The position numbers and the translations under genes were made by a program. Source: Rotaria macrura (lineage: Eukaryota; Rotifera; Eurotatoria; Philodinida; Philodinidae). From it: a DNA stretch of 64,000 nt. Position 1 is the first letter of the stretch; each line of letters begins with the position of its first letter. The DNA is taken from NCBI GenBank assembly GCA_900239685.1, contig OENT01000541.1:36920-100919 (forward strand). The letters run 5' to 3'. A model generated the notes under the pieces. It was not told the origin of the DNA, did no database searches, and saw only the letters and a program-made list of their open reading frames with translations. This document shows, piece by piece, positions 61,852 to 64,000 of the stretch.

Positions 61852-62414
61852 CCACGTGAAATTCATTGAGAGAACAATTCGGGATTTTAAACCGGATAGG
61901 AAAATATCTATGGCCTACGTCTAGCCAGTGTCAATAGAAACCAGAGCTGGAAAATAAACTAAGAAGTATTTTCGAATGAAATTTGAGAACAATTCTGCTG
62001 GATGTGCACAGTATGCTGAGTAGAAGATAAGACGGAAAACATCATGCCAATAATTTAGATTCATTGGATTCGAGATACACTTGAATGAAATATAAGGAGG
62101 TTTTTTTGTTGCATGTCATTTGTCGGTTTGCATTGACATGTATAAATTTATGCAGGTATATTGAAATCATCTCTCTCATCTGATGATTACTTTGAGTAGG
62201 AGCGTCACTCAAGTTCCATATTCCGACTATATGCCTGCTCAAATATGATATGTTTTAATCTAGGAGCCGAGTCAACTTGAATCTTTGTAGCGAACACCAG
62301 TAAATAGCATTGTCATTTAATGTGCTCTTAACTGTGCGAATTTTAATTAGATCTTTCAAGGAGTTCGGTTTGTCTTCACGGTGCTGTTGTTAAGCGTACA
62401 ACAAATCTTGAATG

Positions 62415-62925
62415 TATTTGGGATTTGTCAACGAATCTCTGAGGTTTGGACTTGGATTTGGGGTATGGTTAGAACTGAGTTCCTAGCTGTGGATTTCGTC
62501 TAGATTTGGATCACTGGATTGTTTATATTAATTTTTTCCAGCGTAGATTTGCGATTTGGGATGTGGCAATGGACCTGGATTTGGGTTTAGGTTTTAGATT
62601 TGGATTTGGACTTGGGATTCGTTTTCGATCTCACATCAGTCAAATTTTTTAGTCGTGCTAAATTCAAACCAAATCTTAATCCGAAATCCAAATCCCAAAC
62701 CCAAATCCTACCCAAATCCTAATCATAATGATACAGACCAAATCCAAAATTTATACCAAATCTAAACAATTTTATATGAACCTCTAAGAATAGGTACTCT
62801 TCTCTCCCTTCTGAGACTTTATATTAAAAATTCTCATCAGATTTGGATAATTTAAGACCAAACTCAAAGCCAAATCCAAATCTCAGTCGAGAACAAATCC
62901 AAATCTATTTGCACCAAATCCCAAG
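62415..62925. repeat. Inverted low-complexity TTTGG-rich / CCAAA-rich tract
   Basis: From 62415 to about 62632 the strand is built of degenerate GGATTTGG and GGGTTTAGG-like units. From about 62661 to 62925 it is built of their complements, CCAAATCC and CCCAAATCC. The two arms could fold into one long imperfect hairpin. Confidence 0.75.
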
Positions 62926-63333
62926 GCTTGGTATTTGATGCACCCATAGCTGTTGTGGATGTACTTTCTTTGCTGATTCTTTCTGTAAATTGAAAGTAAT
63001 CTCTTGTCTCTGGACATGTGAATACTGCTGTCTTAGTACTGTTCATTTAGATTTCCGTTTGATATCATTATGTGGATATCACTTCGATTGGAAAATTTAT
63101 AAGAAAAAATATCACAAAAACCCGCATGCCAACGAATATAACGGCATTGAAGCGGAAATCGATATTCAAAACCACGTCCATATTTCCTCAGACGTTGGTC
63201 ACTAGCTGTGCTGAGAACTCTAAAGCAGTATACTATAATGAAAACCCTAATATTTACCCGAGAGTCAAGCGAGTCCCACGTGAGCGTTATTTGATCCGAA
63301 GGTAAGGAAATAATAATAATAACACTTATTTGA

Positions 63334-63402
63334 ATGTATAAGTGAAAGTAAAGACATAAGTAAGAAGTGCATTTGATAATAAGAAGAACAGTGGAAATAC
63401 GG
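63334..63402 (-). pseudogene. C-terminal tail of an unknown membrane protein, copy B
   Basis: The minus strand reads VFPLFFLLSNALLTYVFTFT then YTFK and a stop, paralogous to copy A at 58979-59050 (both L-F-x-LLS...LL...FTFK-like with the stop at the same place). The upstream frame is not continuous with any recognised domain. Confidence 0.35.
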
Positions 63403-63637
63403 ATGATCATTGGTGTCTTTTCCAAATGTTATCTATAAATGTTACAATCGTGAACTTCAATTAGTGCATTTCCATCAAAATATGTCTAGATTATTTTTTG
63501 AGCCTGAAATCTTAAGACAGTGAGTTCGAAATAATTTGTGTGCTCTTAGAACCATGAAATCATGAGGAAATTAATAAAATATGACATGGCTTCTTATAAC
63601 ACTCTTTTGAATAATGATTATGAAAGAATATGGAATT

Positions 63638-63665
63638 AAATACGAGGTCCCTCCGGAAAGCTTTT
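63638..63665 (+). mobile_element. Possible mariner-like terminal repeat
   Basis: TACGAGGTCCCTCCGGAAAG resembles the 5' ends of some mariner-family elements (TACGAGGG...CCGAAAAGT type, from memory). No matching opposite end or transposase is seen before the window ends, so the element, if real, runs off the edge or is truncated. Confidence 0.25.
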
Positions 63666-64000
63666 ACGTTAGAACATAATAAAAGATCAAGAATGTTCTT
63701 TTCCAGAGAGGCGTTCAGAATTGTCTAAGATCAAGCGCCACCTAGGTCAATACAAGATTGATACCAATAGTAGAGATGCACGTGAAATATTCTTGAACAA
63801 GTCGGCTTCTACGAGAACAGAAATTATAAACTGGACGTCCTGAAGGGTGAAATGGCCTTCGAAACTGAAGAAACTTAAACACGAGGGGTGGGGGGTTGGA
63901 GGTGAAACAAATTTTACGTAGACATTCTTTATTAATGGGTGGAAAGATTGAAAAATGTAACCTATATCCACATGATGCCTTCATTATCCCTTCCTACCAC

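Larger units (their letters stand above)
57869..64000. other. Gene-poor, repeat-rich terminal 6.1 kb
   Basis: Less AT-rich than the rest of the window and with no supportable gene. Listed separately are a 13-bp perfect hairpin (58129-58158), two related membrane-protein tails (58979-59050 and 63334-63402, minus), a hAT-like end motif at 58899, a GC-rich hairpin (61793-61851), an inverted TTTGG-rich tract (62415-62925) and a possible mariner-like end at 63640. Frames on the minus strand at 59947-60711 look partly protein-like but are broken and unrecognised. Confidence 0.5.

Noticed and set aside
1-64000. Viral, antibiotic-resistance or toxin genes; tRNA and rRNA genes
   Set aside because: Scanned for by eye and none recognised; absence cannot be guaranteed without a search.

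Overview
The window is nuclear DNA of a small-genome, AT-rich animal. Genes carry GT-AG introns in two size classes (about 50-75 bp, and several hundred bp to 1.3 kb). They encode ordinary metazoan housekeeping proteins: ribosomal eS10 and eL32, mitoribosomal bL35m, cyclase-associated protein, sorting nexin 5/6, a tetraspanin, a Rad6-type E2 and Sds3/SUDS3. Among them lie two genes of bacterial metabolic type, malate synthase G and ureidoglycolate lyase. Short introns, bacterial-type metabolic genes, 3' splice acceptors placed just before many start codons and closely spaced co-oriented gene pairs fit a bdelloid rotifer best. That assignment is an inference; no marker gene in the window proves the species.

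Layout. 1-3.7 kb: a small secreted or GPI-anchored protein, then a decayed hAT transposon with a smaller TIR element nested inside. 3.9-8.7 kb: malate synthase G (+), whose long intron holds a second non-autonomous hAT element, facing ureidoglycolate lyase (-). The lyase makes glyoxylate and malate synthase consumes it. 8.7-13 kb: no recognised gene. 13-22.4 kb: tetraspanin (+), a HIT/GalT-like protein (-), a small type II membrane protein (-), an orphan terminal exon (-) and CAP (+). 22.4-28 kb: no recognised gene. 28-35.7 kb: an orphan rhodopsin-like GPCR, then a nine-exon homologue of the meiotic protein M1AP followed 134 bp later by a Rad6-type E2 with a poly-Asp tail. 37.7-38.6 kb: a Mutator-like element with a perfect 9-bp target duplication. 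39.4-42.6 kb: eS10, eL32 and bL35m. 43-50.6 kb: SNX5/6 and a SET-domain lysine/histidine methyltransferase-like protein. 53.7-55.9 kb: tandem Sds3-family genes, the first lacking the C-terminal domain. 57.1-57.9 kb: a TIR element with a decamer array, then a small single-pass membrane protein. 57.9-64 kb: gene-poor and repeat-rich, with hairpins, an inverted TTTGG-rich tract, and duplicated tails of an unknown membrane protein.

Exon structures were built by hand from splice signals, reading frame and remembered family sequences. Phases close exactly in every multi-exon model given, but no transcript or database evidence was available.
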